A stretch of DNA of 64,000 bases, from contig JAHLJT010009419.1 of the NCBI GenBank assembly GCA_031308135.1, positions 184,660,125 through 184,724,124 of the forward strand, given 5' to 3'. The DNA comes from Acheta domesticus. Taxonomy: Eukaryota; Arthropoda; Insecta; Orthoptera; Gryllidae. Below the pieces are notes generated by a model. The model searched no databases. It saw only the letters and a list, made by a program, of their open reading frames with translations, and had not been told where the DNA came from. Position numbers and translations under genes: made by a program. Each line of letters opens with the position of its first letter. The stretch's first letter is position 1. This document shows, one piece after another, positions 19,705 through 31,589 of the stretch.

Positions 19705-20540
19705 GAAATCCTCCAGTATCACACTTGTTTTATCTTGATGGTGATCTTGAAGTATTTGCAAAAAATTAAGCGATTCACTCCCCAATGCTGACTCTCGTCA
19801 ATGATTTTAGCAATGACATTTGCATTAAATTTGGTCTTGACAAATGAACAAAAGTCAATTGAAAGTGAGGGAAAGGACAACGTGAGAGGGCTTTGAAGTT
19901 GATATGCATTCTGTGGTTCAATATGCTGAGCCTGGTAAAACTTACAAATATCTGAGCATTGAAGAAAGTGAGAACATCTGCAACGACACAATAAAAGCGA
20001 TAATTCGCAGGGAGTGATACCTGTCCTGCAGTCTGCTCTGAACTCCTGGAATAAAATATCTGCAATAGGTACTTCAGGGACTCCTGTAACAGAGTACAGT
20101 TTCCGACGAATGGACTGGACTGAGCAAGAAATTCGAATCATGGATCAAAAAAACAGGAAACTGCTTACAATGCATCAAATCGTCCACCATCGAGCATTGG
20201 CATCATGTGGGACTAATGGAAGGAGGACGAAGCCTCCGGCAAATTGAAGCCTCGTGGCACAGTGCAATAGTCGGGATGGAAAGAATAATGTCATCAAGTT
20301 GACCTACTAATGAGGCAAGAATGGCAAATTGTGCATGGCTAACGAGGCATTGTAAGTGTAGCAAGAAGCCTTGCCAAGAAAACTATGCAAGACTCGCAGA
20401 ATATCACAGACTCTGAACTTCTTATGCTACTGAACATGAAGCGTAAGACAGGAAAAATGTTAAAGAAATCGTGGAGAGTCAAACCACTTCGTGAACCATA
20501 TTTAAAGAGAATGAACAAGGCGTAGAATAGAAAGATCAAT
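19705..20540 (+). pseudogene. LINE reverse transcriptase C-terminal part, decayed
   Basis: Conceptual + reading includes EPGKTYKYLSIEESE near 19930-19975, then LQSALNSWNKISAIGTSGTP. These are followed by DWTEQEIRIMDQKNRKLLTM near 20110-20170 and EGGRSLRQIEASWHSAIVG near 20220-20275. The order (PGKxYKYLGIxE, LxSxLNxxNKxxAINTxAxPV, DWTxxEI.xxDRKTRKLLTMH, GGRGLxxIE) is that of the RT thumb and connection region of the same LINE type as the fragment at 19190. It lies downstream of that fragment's tail, so it is a separate insertion. Frameshifts and stops are frequent. Confidence 0.8.
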
Positions 20541-20749
20541 GATTTGTGTGACTTAAAAGGAGAAGAATGTTGCAAGAATCGGAAGCAGCTCTAACAACCG
20601 CCCAAGATTGCCTAGAGCGGATATTGTTATCCGGGATTTGGAGGAAAAAACATGTCTACTTGCAAATGTGGCTGTGGCGTTTTCCCCATGCATTGAGCCT
20701 AGGTTCTTTTAATGTACGACCACCGAGAATTTTCCGGCCGTCAAAAATA
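20541..20749. other. Spacer between LINE remnant and repeat copy B
   Basis: No recognised feature. It may contain the 3' continuation of the LINE. Confidence 0.35.
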
Positions 20750-22228
20750 TGTCTGTCTTGCCACACACTTTTGCCAGCTGCCATCTATCGCTGCCCAAAG
20801 TACATTTTGTTGACATTTTCTCAATTTTTCGGTTTACTGACAGTGGAACCGAATATAACTTTAAGAATATTAAAGAGGAATAAAACCTCGGATTAAATGG
20901 CAATTTTCACTGAAAAATTTGTATTTTTGTTTAAAGAAAATGGCGTTTAAATGTTACTGTGCATCCGAAATTTGCAGCTCTTTCCCACACAAATTTTTGC
21001 GTTTCGAAAAACTTGATTGGAAGTTATTTGAAGCACTTCCACTCACAAATGCAATAATGTTTACAGATAGCTAGAAATGTGTCTCTTAACGGCGTGAGAG
21101 ATTTAAAAAATAAATTTGTGTAATTTAAAAAATATTTAGCAACATTAATATTATGTTATCTCAAATAGTGTAATTAGCATTATATGCACGAAAAGTTTGA
21201 AAAAAAATTTGGAACCGTTTTTGAGAAAATGTTTCTGAAAATGCGGAATTTTGAGCTCGTTTTCTTAGAAAACTTTTGGGTTTTCGAGAAACTTTATATG
21301 ACATTTAAAGTACATGCACTCATAAATATAGTAATGTGAACAAATTGTCGCTAATGTAAATATTGGCGACGTGAGGGACTATTAAAACATTACATTTTTG
21401 TAATTTTTGAAGAAACAAAAGAATTCAGCTCTATGACGTTTACGTCATCCCATAGAGAACATTAAGCATTATCCCTACCAAAAGTTTAAAGAAATAATTT
21501 GGAGCCGGTTTTGAGAAAATCTGCTTTTTGTAATTTTTAAAATTGAACACATTGGGCACAATATTGCGCGAAAACTACTAAAATTTTCAAAAAGTGTACA
21601 GGATCCTAATGACAGAATTAAATGTGGAGAAAAAATTTCATTTAAAGGAAAAATGCCTATCTTCAATTTTGTAGTTGGAGGTAGGCGCCGAAAAAATTCC
21701 AACTTTTGCAGTTTTCGAAAATTCAGAATTAACCATCAAAATCGAACCTTTACAAGTGTATTTTACTCTGTTCTTGCAAGAAATTTAAAGAAAAATTTTC
21801 CGCTTGGAGCCGCTTTTGAGAAAATTTGATAACATTCGGGGGCATGTAAAATACCTCCAAATTTTGAAGAAAGATTTTGAAAATCGCAACGCCTCGAGTG
21901 GAGCCAGATCGACCGCGAATATCCATTTTGGAAAAAATCCTGTGTATGGTTTAGGCGCTAGTGGTATTCAGGGCCGGACGGATGGATGGACGTTTTGTCG
22001 TCAATTGTTTTTTCGGTATCAAGGATCCACAAATAAGGAATTCTGGCTACTACACGTGTTAGAGGATTTTCCCCCCATAATTTAGCTACTGGATTTATCC
22101 AGTTTTTCATTATCAGGGCCCGGCAGTGAATTTTTTCTGCCAAAAATTCGCCGTTTTTTTCGCCCAGCATTACTGTGTACTACGTTTATTACCTTGTATA
22201 TACGTACGTATACGAGAAAGTAAAAAAA
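20750..22228 (+). repeat. Modular AT-rich repeat family, copy B
   Basis: It begins inside the family consensus (GCCACACACTTTTGCCAGCT) and lacks the AGTGGTGC start. It contains successive modules with TTTTTGAGAAAAT, ACTTCCACTCACAAATGC-type blocks and GGCGTGAGAGA. A GGACGGATGGATGGACG tract (~21975) and the 3' end CGTACGTATACGAGAAAGTA follow. The third module (GGAGCCGGTTTTGAGAAAAT, ~21500) is present here but missing in copy A. Confidence 0.7.
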
Positions 22229-22744
22229 GGAATATTCATCAATGTCGAACGTAAACGTTAATAAATATGGATATTGTAATTCATCCGAATGGCTTCTTAC
22301 CCGCGAAATGTCTGGTTTTATACAAAACGTTAATGCATTAGCTATGAATCGCTGAAAAAAGAAAATATTCAGGGCAAATGAGAGAGAATATAACAGGAGA
22401 CGTCTCAGCCATGATATGTACAAATGAAACCTCTTTGAACGTGCTGTTACATTATTGGAGAGTACCCACACATTATTGCATCGGTTGACAGAAACGTTCG
22501 AAGTTGGGTACCAGCATGAAGCTGTTTTCATTTATAAAAATTCGCTAAGAAAGGGCAGATACGTTTCGTAATAAAGCCCTGAATAATTGCAATAGTGTAA
22601 TTCTTTTCTCCGTCCTTGTACGTTATTAATATTTTTTTTATAAAATCATTTCTTCAAACTAGATCTATAAACAGTGTTATGTACATTCCTCTCTCCGACC
22701 GTTCGCTTATCCATCCGTTCGCCTCACCATCTGTTCGTCTATCC
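22229..22744. other. Spacer, no gene seen
   Basis: AT-rich with no recognised feature. The 149-codon minus-strand frame (22082-22531) overlaps the repeat end and resembles nothing I know. Confidence 0.4.
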
Positions 22745-22872
22745 AGCCGACTTTACTTCCCGTCCGGAAGGCGAATAAAGGATTTTTCGCCCTTAAAAAT
22801 CCACTGCTTCAATCGGATTTGCTCCCTTGAACTTGGGTACAGCGATACGCTAATTGTTACACCAACAAAGTA
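22745..22872 (-). mobile_element. tRNA-derived SINE head, family 2, copy 2
   Basis: Matches 18345-18485: GACTTTACTTCCCGTCCG, then AAGGATTTTTCGCCC and AAAAATCCACTGC, then GCTAATTGTTACACC on +. It is more diverged in the box B region. Confidence 0.55.
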
Positions 22873-25179
22873 GCAATTCGCATCCGAAAATTACATTTCG
22901 GTAAAAAAAACCTTGTATCTCATCGTCATCTTACAAGCGAAAATTCTAGATCGTATTGTTGAGGATACTCCAATATTTTTTCTCCCTATAATTTAGGGAG
23001 GGAAGGAAAAGTAAAAAAAGGGTTAACAAGATTGTTTCCAAAACGTTCCCAACGTAATCTTCAAAATGAAATTTGTTGCACATTTGATTAGAGTTTTGAA
23101 GGTATCCCCATTTCGGTGGTTGGGTTATCAGAACTGTTCTGAAATGCGAAATCTACATAAAATTAAGTTGACTATTTGGTATTATGTGAATCGGTGTTGT
23201 CGTTATTAATAAACACTTGTTTATGTTGTTAACTCTTGCAATTTGAAAACTCGTTTTTAAACAGACTTTCTTATCTTTATTTTTGTAATAGATTAAAGAA
23301 TTCAAGTATTTGAAAAAGTAAAATTCATGGAAAGGAAGTCAATATTATATTATTACTATTATATTATCATTATATTATATTATGTTATATTATATTATTA
23401 TTCTAATTATATTCATAGAAAGAAAGTCAATTTATCAGAAAATCAAAATTATTTCCCTGCAAAATGTAATTGCTTTAAAGTCTTCAAATGGACAGAAACA
23501 GGATTAATATAATAGTAGGATACTATGAATTAATCAAATATTCCTCACGTTACATTTTGACTGTCAGTCTGTGTTTTAGAAATTCAAAACTAGTTTTACA
23601 ATACAGAACCAGTTTTACAAAATTGCCCATAATTATCCATTTCACACCATCCTTGCGAACGAGAGGGGATTATTTCGCATGTGTGTTTTACAGTTTACCT
23701 TTTGAATCGCAGCATTTTCTGCGTGTAACGCTGTTGGGCAGCGCAAGAACAATGGTGCTTTAAACTTGTATGAAGAGTTGGTTTGATTTTATTAGCGGCT
23801 GCTTAACAACGGTATCAGAAGAAACGAAGATGTTTGCCAATGAGTAGTATATGTTAGTCCATTAGCTGAGTGCAGAATGCGGTTTGAGTTTGAACTGTAA
23901 TTCTGACCTTAAAACAGGCAATCTTAATTGGAGATAATTTTCAAGAGCTCTTCGGATGTTCTTCCAAAGTGCTTCCTTTTTTACGGTGCTCTCTAGAACG
24001 TAACATATTTACGAACGCGCAGTGAATGCTTAACGTTTTCATGCCGGTAAAATGTATTTAGTAGTTGAGATTTGAGCCTTTATTTTATTTTATTTTATGA
24101 TTCATAAATTTTTATTTTATCACAAGTATAAATTATGTGGATATACAAGTTTTCTTGATAAGCAGTGTTTAGTGCGGTAGTGGTACTCTGGTGAGACTAT
24201 TTACTCTCCGGGACGTATTCTGAGAAGTGTTCATTTCGTCAAGATTTCTTTCGACTTTCGCTTCCTGTAACCTTTTGCATGTACGTAATCACAGAGACGA
24301 GAAAGTGATTAGTGGTCTAACACTGCAGACTGCGCTTCACACTGCATCCTGCGTTGCATATCTTAAAAACTTCTCGAGAATGCCAAGGTACCGAAAAAAT
24401 CCTTTTGGCTGCTGGAAGGCAGACATATGTAGTATATTCCCACATTGTAGATAAACTGTAGATATCTTCACAAAAGTAATATTCATTTAATATTACGTAG
24501 CTCAGTCTTTGAAGCAGCGTACGTTATCAATGGGTATGTGAAGTATATTTCTCAACAATTTTCTCACGACTGAGATTATCAAGTGAAGATACTATCTTCC
24601 CACATCAGGAAGTGACTGCAGAGAGGCGGTGAGAAAATTAGGGTGGCCATACACTCTTGCACGAATATTTTCACCTTTATAAACGTAATTTGAGGATGTG
24701 TTAATTTGGTCAGTCTAGATTTTGCAAGGCAACATTTATTGCAGTGATTAAAGCTGGGATGTTCATGCAATTTCACGTTTTTTTGTTAATGGCCATTTTT
24801 GTCATAAATTTAAAATCTGAATGTTTCGTAGCAAGTATTGAATCTCAGAAGAAAAAACCTCTTTGATGTAATGTATGTTTTGCATTTCCCAATTTTGGGG
24901 CTAAAGAACACATTTTTTTAAACTAAAAACAAATGGTCTGTAGCAGCAAAGGTGCAGCTAAATCAAGTCGTACAAACTAGTTATCCAAGAAGGAGCACGC
25001 ACACCGCTCAAGAACAAAAATAAAATATATATTATCGTAAAATATTCTCATAAAATATTCTCGTATGGCATTCTAATAATTTAAATATTTAAATAAACAG
25101 TTCTTTACTTATCCAAAAATTTTTAAAAAAGTATTGAATGGATAAGTGATACAATGGGACGAAAATCAAATGAGAAATT
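22873..25179. other. AT-rich spacer, no gene seen
   Basis: Contains an imperfect ATATT/TTATA tract at 23335-23412 and TTTTA pentamers near 24080-24115. Frames are short and unrecognised. Confidence 0.45.
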
Positions 25180-25313
25180 AGTGGTGCTACAGAATGGCAC
25201 AGACTTTCCCGTATTAGTTTTCTATTTCCTTGGGTTTTCGCTAGCTATATGGAATTGCCACATACCCTTTCTTGCCAGCTGCCATCTATCACCGCCAAAA
25301 GTACATTTTTTTG

Positions 25314-27127
25314 TACACCAGCATTATAAACAAACCTTTTACATTAACAAAATCATTCATAATATGACATATTGCTCGAATCATTACGTCATTGCTATTT
25401 CTGCACGAAATATGAGTCATCACTGACGTAATAGTCACGGCCTCTATATTTTCAGTTATGGAGTTTAAAGAAGGCAGTGCTACCATATAAATAGATTGCA
25501 GTGTTCGCAGTAAAATCAAATACGTTATGAAAAAACTTACTTTTAAAAACGGATTTATTAATTTATTACTCCTTTAAAATTATATTTTGTTTTTATTTGG
25601 TAATATAACAAGAACAACATAATAAGAACAACAAAAAACATCAAATTAATTCTTGTGAACCTGTACATTAATTGTACAATTTGATAAATTGGTCAGTGAC
25701 ACTCCAGAACATGCATTTATATCTAAAATACTTGTTTTTTCTTTGCTTTCTGCACTAACCAATATCTTGTTAGCTATTTGAATCTTGTTATTCACCGATT
25801 CTTCGATGTATGACTCGGCTACACTTGTAGACCACCATCCTCCATGACGTTTAGGTGTAGTGATATCACCACCATTATCTGCGAGAAACGTCGCGGATGT
25901 TCTCCTAAACGAATGACCAGAGTACTTTTATGCATTTGGTAATTTTAAAAAATTTGCAATATTTTTTGGTATTTTCGCAAATGTATTGATACCAATTGGA
26001 TTGTAGCTGCATTTGCCATGATTTTAAAACAAACACGTTTTTTGTGTTTAACATGTAAGGGTCTTAAGGAAGTGTATTTTTTACAGACTTCAACATAATT
26101 AAATTCTTCACTGGATACGATAGTAAATATTCCGGGCTTGTCATTTCTTGTCGCTTAAATGTTTACTATCAAAACAGAACCTTCTTCTTTCACATCGTTG
26201 ATGCACAAATTGTACAATTCGACACGTCTACAAGCACCAAATATGCCAAAAATAGCAACAACCTGAAAATCATACCAGTTATTAATACAATACACCAGTT
26301 AATAAATAAAACTTAACTATTATTGCCACTGTCATTATTATACCTTCATTAAAAGAAAAGTTTCAACATCAGCTTTTGTAAGAAATGTGTTTACATCTTG
26401 TTGGGAAAATACCATTGCCATAGGTTGATATCCCACATTTGCCTGTTTCATAAGTAAACTTACTTTATCAAAAGTTCCAGTATCAATATTCTCTTTGATC
26501 TTTAGCATTTCCTTTAATTTGGGATAAGTGCACCATAGTGTCGACGCTTTACATGCTGTGGACTTAATGTTAAAAGAAGCATGCATTAAATTAACAAACG
26601 TCTTTATTCTAGCATGTGCATTATACTAACTTAACCAGACTGCTCCGACAGATACGAAAGAACAGCAGCTTTGCATAGTAAATTTGCATATTTTTTTTAT
26701 CCATCCATTTCCTAAATTTTAGGTACTCTTTCTCATAAAGTTTGCAAGACTTTTTCGGTATCATAGCATTTTCTGCTTTTACAGATTCTTCGACAATTTC
26801 TCTAGGCAAAAATCCATTATGTTTGAATCACGACTTTCAAACTAATTGCCATTTGTAAACAAATTAGTTGCTTAGGTGGCATTCATGACAAAACATGAAC
26901 TTGAGATCTACTACAACTACGAATTACAACTTAACACAAGTAATTTCGCTTCCTTAAATCCTTATAATACTGTTATACATAAAATAGTGTATTCAACTCG
27001 TTTATAATGTTACTTTTTTGCATTCGTAAGAAGATATTACAGAACTCACTTCTAACGTCGTTCGTTCGGTAATATCTTCTTATTCGTGTAAAAATAGGAC
27101 GTTATAAACTAATTGCATAATATGCTA
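25314..27127 (-). mobile_element. Crypton-type element inserted in repeat copy C
   Basis: The ~1.8-kb insert separates two adjacent parts of the repeat and carries a tyrosine-recombinase remnant. The trinucleotide TTG lies at both junctions (25311-25313 and 27128-27130). No terminal inverted repeats are seen between the ends, which agrees with Cryptons lacking TIRs. A subterminal inverted repeat (AAGATATTAC near 27031 and GTAATATCTT near 27069) lies close to the right end. Confidence 0.6.
25646..26822 (-). pseudogene. Crypton tyrosine recombinase, degraded
   Basis: Read leftward, the N-terminal block NGFLPREIVEESVKAEN and PKKSCKLYEKEYLKFRKW is followed by STLWCTYPKLKEML. Next come YQPMAMVFSQQDVNTFL and VVAIFGIFGACRRVEL, with the first catalytic Arg at about 26224-26229. 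The C-terminal block GHSFRRTSATFLAD (HxxR, ~25880-25920), KRHGGWWSTS and AESYIEES (catalytic Tyr near 25808) follows. These residues define a tyrosine recombinase of the Crypton type. An 81-bp GT-AG intron (26263-26343) sits between LLMK and VVAIF. Frameshifts near 26160 and 25930 and a break near 26600-26640 indicate a dead copy. The final stop is at 25646-25648. Confidence 0.75.
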
Positions 27128-28545
27128 TTGTCATTTTCTTAATATTTCAGTTTCCTATTGGTAGAACGGAAATATTAATTTTAGAATATTAAAGAATACA
27201 AAAACCTAGTCATAAATGGCAATTTTCTTTTAAAAATGATGTGCCGTTTAAGAGAAAATGGCGTTTTAGCGCTACTAAAAGTGCGAAATTTGAAGCTCAT
27301 TTTCACAGAAAATGATTGAGTTTTCAAAATACTTTATTTGAAGCACTTACACTCACAAATATAATAATGTCTACAAATTGCTGGTAATGTGCATAGTAAA
27401 GATGTGAGAGATCTTTCAAAAAAATTACAATTATGTAATTTTTGAAAAAACAAAAAAAAACTCGAAATAAACTTTACGCTATACTAAAGAGTGTAATTAG
27501 CACTATCCGTTACAAAAGTTTCAAGAAAAAATTTGCAGCCATATACGAGAAAATGGCGTTTGAGCATTTCTGAAAATGCCGAAATTTGAGCTACTTTTCA
27601 CAGAAAACGGTAGTGTTTTCGAGAAACTTTATTTGACATTATTTAAAGCATATATACTCGTAAATATAATAATGTGAAAAAATCGCCGATAATGTAAATA
27701 TTAACGACGTGAAAGACAAGTAAAAAAATTTACATTTTTGTAATTTTTGAAAAAAACCAACCGATAGATCAGTATGGCTTTTATGTCATCTGATAGAGTA
27801 CATTTACCATGATCCCTACCAAGAGTTTAAAGAAAAAAATTGGAGCCGTTTTTGAGAAAATCATGTTTTTGTAATTTTTTAAAATTGCACATATTGTACG
27901 AAAACTACTAAAATTTTGAAAAACATTTACATGACCTTTATGAAAAACTCAATATGCGAAACAAATTTTATTTGAAGAAAAAATCTCCATCTTCAACTTT
28001 GTAGTTGGAGAAAAACGTCGAAAAAAATTAAAAGTTTCACAATTTTCGAAAATTTAGTTATCCCTGAAAATCGGACTTATGCCAAATTAATAAGTGTATT
28101 TTACTCTATTCATACAATAAATTTAAAGAAATAATTTGGAGCCATTTTTGAGAAAATTTTGAAAATCCCCGGGGGGCTTCATATAAAGTACCCCCAAATT
28201 TTGAAGAATCTTTTTTCAAAATCTCAAAGCTTTGACTAGAATCAGATCGACAGGGGAATATCCATTTTGGAAGAAATCGTACGTATGGTTTAGAGGCGCT
28301 AGCAGTGTTCACAGACGGACAGACAGGCAGACAGACGGACGTTTTCCTTTCAATTGGGTTTTCGGTATCAAGGTCGTAGAAAACAGGGATTCTGGCTACA
28401 CCACGTGTTAGGGGATTTTTTTTCTTAATTTAGCAACTGGTTTTATCCAGTTATTCGTTTTCACGGCCCGGCAATTAATTTTTTTTCCGCCGAAAATTGG
28501 CCATTTTTTTCGCGCAGCATTATATAACTTTCCCTATACTACTAG

Positions 28546-28859
28546 CTAAAGCTGTATCTGCGTTTTTAATGCAAAATAAAATGTACAGAAATAGATTATC
28601 TGTTTTCAGTTTGTCCCTACCCCTTTCTGTAAATGGAAAAAGTTGTATGTGACACTGGAAAATAAACGTTTTGCAACAAAACGCTACTTACTTTTAAAAT
28701 TATCATCGTCTCCAGTATTATTTCAGTAGTATACCTTTCCGTTGCGGCTCTCACAAGCAACCAATCTTTTTAAATGAGGTCTCTAAAGAAAGAGAATTTT
28801 ACGGAGACTTAACGAATTGCATTTTGACTTTAAAAATATGAAGGATCTGTTTAAACAAA
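28546..28859. other. Spacer, no gene seen
   Basis: AT-rich, no recognised feature. Confidence 0.4.
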
Positions 28860-29045
28860 CGCATCTAAATATTCAAGTTAAATGCAACCCGCAACACTTG
28901 CCAAAGTTTTCGTCAATAACTTCTAAACCAAGCGTTTTAGGGCTTTAAAAACTAAAATTTTGAGGCCAAATGCCTCAAAGAAACGTTTTTCACACCATAA
29001 TCTATAAGATGAGACATTTCTTGACATTCAATTAAATTTTCGGTT
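28860..29045 (-). repeat. Dispersed repeat with hairpin, copy 2
   Basis: The reverse complement matches 3645-3830, including GTGTGAAAAACGTTTC, TCAAAATTTTAG and AAAACGCTTGG. The hairpin is kept with one loop-side mismatch (TTTGAGGCA/GGCCTCAAA). Confidence 0.6.
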
Positions 29046-29455
29046 CCGCACTTCAATACTATCATGGCCACCTCAGTATTTCAACCCTTGATGCTGGTAG
29101 CCATTTTTGGGACGACACGCTTAGAAGGCTTAGATTCCTCAATCTTATATTTACGCTTTCTGTATACACCGTGGTTTGTGCAGTCTGATTAGGTTTATTT
29201 GCATTATCATTAATTCAAGATTTGTTCTCCAGCAACAACTATTAATACTATTATAGTTGCTTGATACCTATGAAGATTGTTTCTTATGCGTGTAGTGAAA
29301 CTATTCAATTAATGTTTTGCCATGGTCTGTAAATGCTGCGTACTCAATTGTGGAGGGATGTGGGTGAAGAGTGAAGACTGTGTTTGTGTTTTACCTGTAC
29401 CAATATTTTCGTTATCATTCGATGAAATTTTCAAGTCAGCGGGTTCACACACGTA
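29046..29455. other. Spacer, no gene seen
   Basis: No recognised feature. Confidence 0.4.
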
Positions 29456-29750
29456 GCTTTCTCAAAAGTACAAAGCTAATATTTTTTATGACTATCACGA
29501 AAAGCTAAAAGCTAAATGTGAAAGAGTGTTGAATAATTACTTCAAATATCTTTAAGGAATTGTGAATTGTTGTGAATTGTCCCAAGAAAACTCTCCGTGA
29601 TACTGAATACATCTTTTGTGTTAGTACATTGCAAGCTACATTTTTAAGCAAATAAACACGTTTCGTTAACAACTTTCTTTCTTAGAATGGAAAGAGAAGT
29701 ATAGGGATGAGTGTGGGGTTTAACATGCGAGAGTTCTCGCACGGTTACGC
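29456..29750 (+). repeat. Duplicated segment, copy 1
   Basis: Matches 30402-30770: GCTTTCTCAAAAGTA, TATGACTATCACGAAA, GAATTGTTGTGAATTG, CGTTAACAACTTTC and GTGTGGGGTTTAACATGCGA. It ends with a 16-bp near-palindrome TGCGAGAGTTCTCGCA (29726-29741). Non-coding. Confidence 0.65.
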
Positions 29751-30401
29751 GGAGGTATTAGGGGAAAACGTGTGCTATGGCACTACACAAAGAACTAACT
29801 TTTTAAATTAGCTAAAGTAAAATAGCTTGAAATAAATGAAAAACAAAAATCAAAACGCGCTAGCCTACAATACCTGAATCAATTTAAAATTATGGAAAGA
29901 ATAGCGCGAATCACTCGACAACTACAAACGATCTCAGCCCAAACGCACGATTTAAATGTTGGCGGTATCTGGAAGTATGTACATCAACGCCCAGCTGCGA
30001 ACTCATATTGTAAATAATATACCGTTTGATGTTCAACTCAAGGTGTCGGTTCTTAAAGATAATGGAAACACCATTTGAGCAACATTCGCATGTACCGAAG
30101 TGAAGTCTAAGCCCAAATTGTTTCTAATGGTAACAAATGGTATTTAGTACTCAAAGGTGAAAATATTAGTTTGATTATTTTTTGGCTCGGAATTGCTTTT
30201 CTTGAGATACGTAACAACGAAGAAAATAATCCAATACTTTTTGGTATACAAATAATTTTTCAATTTCCGCACCCTAGCAAGCTGGCACCCTGACTCTCCA
30301 AAGTCCCCTCTGTTCCTCTTAACAAATCAAGGAAAGTTAAATAATATTGCAAAGAATAGGGTTGAACTAGCTCGATCCAGTATTTCGCACTACTTTACTA
30401 G
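29751..30401. other. Spacer between duplicated segments
   Basis: AT-rich; no gene or repeat recognised. Confidence 0.4.
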
Positions 30402-30770
30402 GCTTTCTCAGAAGTAAAAACCATTTCTAATGTTTTTGTGACTATCAAAGAAAGCGGAAAGCTAACTCTCAAGGCAGACTGAATAATTTCTTAAAATGTT
30501 TTTTAAAGAAGTATGAATTGTTCCAAGAACATCTCTCTGTAATGCTGAATAAACCTTTATTGAAAATTTGTTTCCAACATCAAGTCATTGTTATTTTTGT
30601 TTGATATTATGTAAATACATTAGAATTGAGTACAAAAGTACATTCGAAGTTACATTTATACATTTTTTAAACAAACACTTTTCATTAACAACTTTCCTTC
30701 ATGAAAAGGATAGACAAATGGATAGGGAAAGGGTGGGGTTTACCATGCGAGAGTTCTCGCACGGGTACGC
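30402..30770 (+). repeat. Duplicated segment, copy 2
   Basis: Diverged copy of 29456-29750, longer by insertions in its middle (about 30545-30640). It ends with the same near-palindrome TGCGAGAGTTCTCGCA at 30746-30761. It could be an old tandem duplication or two insertions of one element. Confidence 0.65.
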
Positions 30771-31027
30771 TAGTGGTGTATATTTCAACAGTTTCTGCCA
30801 TATTTGCTTCCATATTTTAGAGCTAAAAGTATGCTTAAATTTCGCAGACCTGGTAACTGACATCAATATTGACATCCGTTTCTGGTGAATGTACGATTTG
30901 CGTTTACTTTCCTCTTTCCTGTTTATCAGGAAAGTGTGCCCTACACCGCCCCGCCATTCACTGCCTGGTCCTGTCCGGCTGTGCCCTTCGGGCCCTGCCC
31001 TGCATTTGGTCTTTTGTGGCCTTTTCT

Positions 31028-31330
31028 GCCTGTGCTTTGTCTTTTCTTTGTCATCCCTTTGCCTGTGCTGGGTCTTTTCTTCTGTTTTCTCCCCTAGTCT
31101 GCCCCAGCGTGGTCTTCTCTTCTCTGCGCTCTCCTTATCTGACCCAACTTTGTCTTTTCTTGTTTGTCCTCTCCTTCTCTGCACCATCTTGGTGTTTTCT
31201 TCTTCGTGCTCTCCTTGCCTGCCCCAACTTGGTCTTTTCTTCTCTGTCCTCTCCTTGTCTGCCCCAACTTGGTCTTTTCTTCTCTGTCCTCTCCTTGTCT
31301 GCCCCAGCTTGGACTTTTCTGCCCTCCCCT
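31028..31330 (+). repeat. 40-bp minisatellite, about 7.5 copies
   Basis: Units starting GCCCCAACTTGGTCTTTTCT recur at 31061, 31101, 31141, 31181, 31221, 31261 and 31301. The pair 31221/31261 is identical. The + strand is pyrimidine-rich. Three frames of ~135-190 codons cross it, and because 40 is not a multiple of 3 the frame rotates between units. This argues against a conserved repeat protein. Confidence 0.9.
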
Positions 31331-31589
31331 TGCCCGCCTCGCTGTAGTCTGCCGTTTCCTATCACCTCTGATACGCGCTGCCCTACGTCGCTCTGCCTTG
31401 CCCTGCCTTCCCCCGATCTGCCCTACCTCCTTTCCTATATTATGTCCTAATGCCTCCCACATGTCTCGCCTGCTTCGTTGCAATAATGCTGTATTTTCCA
31501 CTAATTTAACGAATCTTGCCTTTTTTTTTCAAGTTCCAACATCTTCCACACATTTCATCACCCCGCTCTCTCCGTTTACTTGGTTGTCT
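31331..31589. other. Pyrimidine-rich spacer
   Basis: Continues the CT bias of the minisatellite to about 31450. No gene seen. Confidence 0.4.

Larger units (their letters stand above)
25180..28545 (+). repeat. Modular AT-rich repeat family, copy C (split by Crypton)
   Basis: 25180-25313 gives the family start (AGTGGTGCTACAGAATGGC) and 27128-28545 resumes where the first part stops. The order of modules is as in copies B and D, with a CAGACGGACAGACAGG tract (~28310). The intervening 1.8 kb carries a recombinase remnant. The split fits a later insertion into an existing repeat copy. Confidence 0.7.

Noticed and set aside
30699..31501. Charged repeat proteins on the minus strand over the 40-bp minisatellite
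   Set aside because: The unit is not a multiple of three, so the frame rotates from unit to unit, and the composition simply reflects the purine-rich strand.
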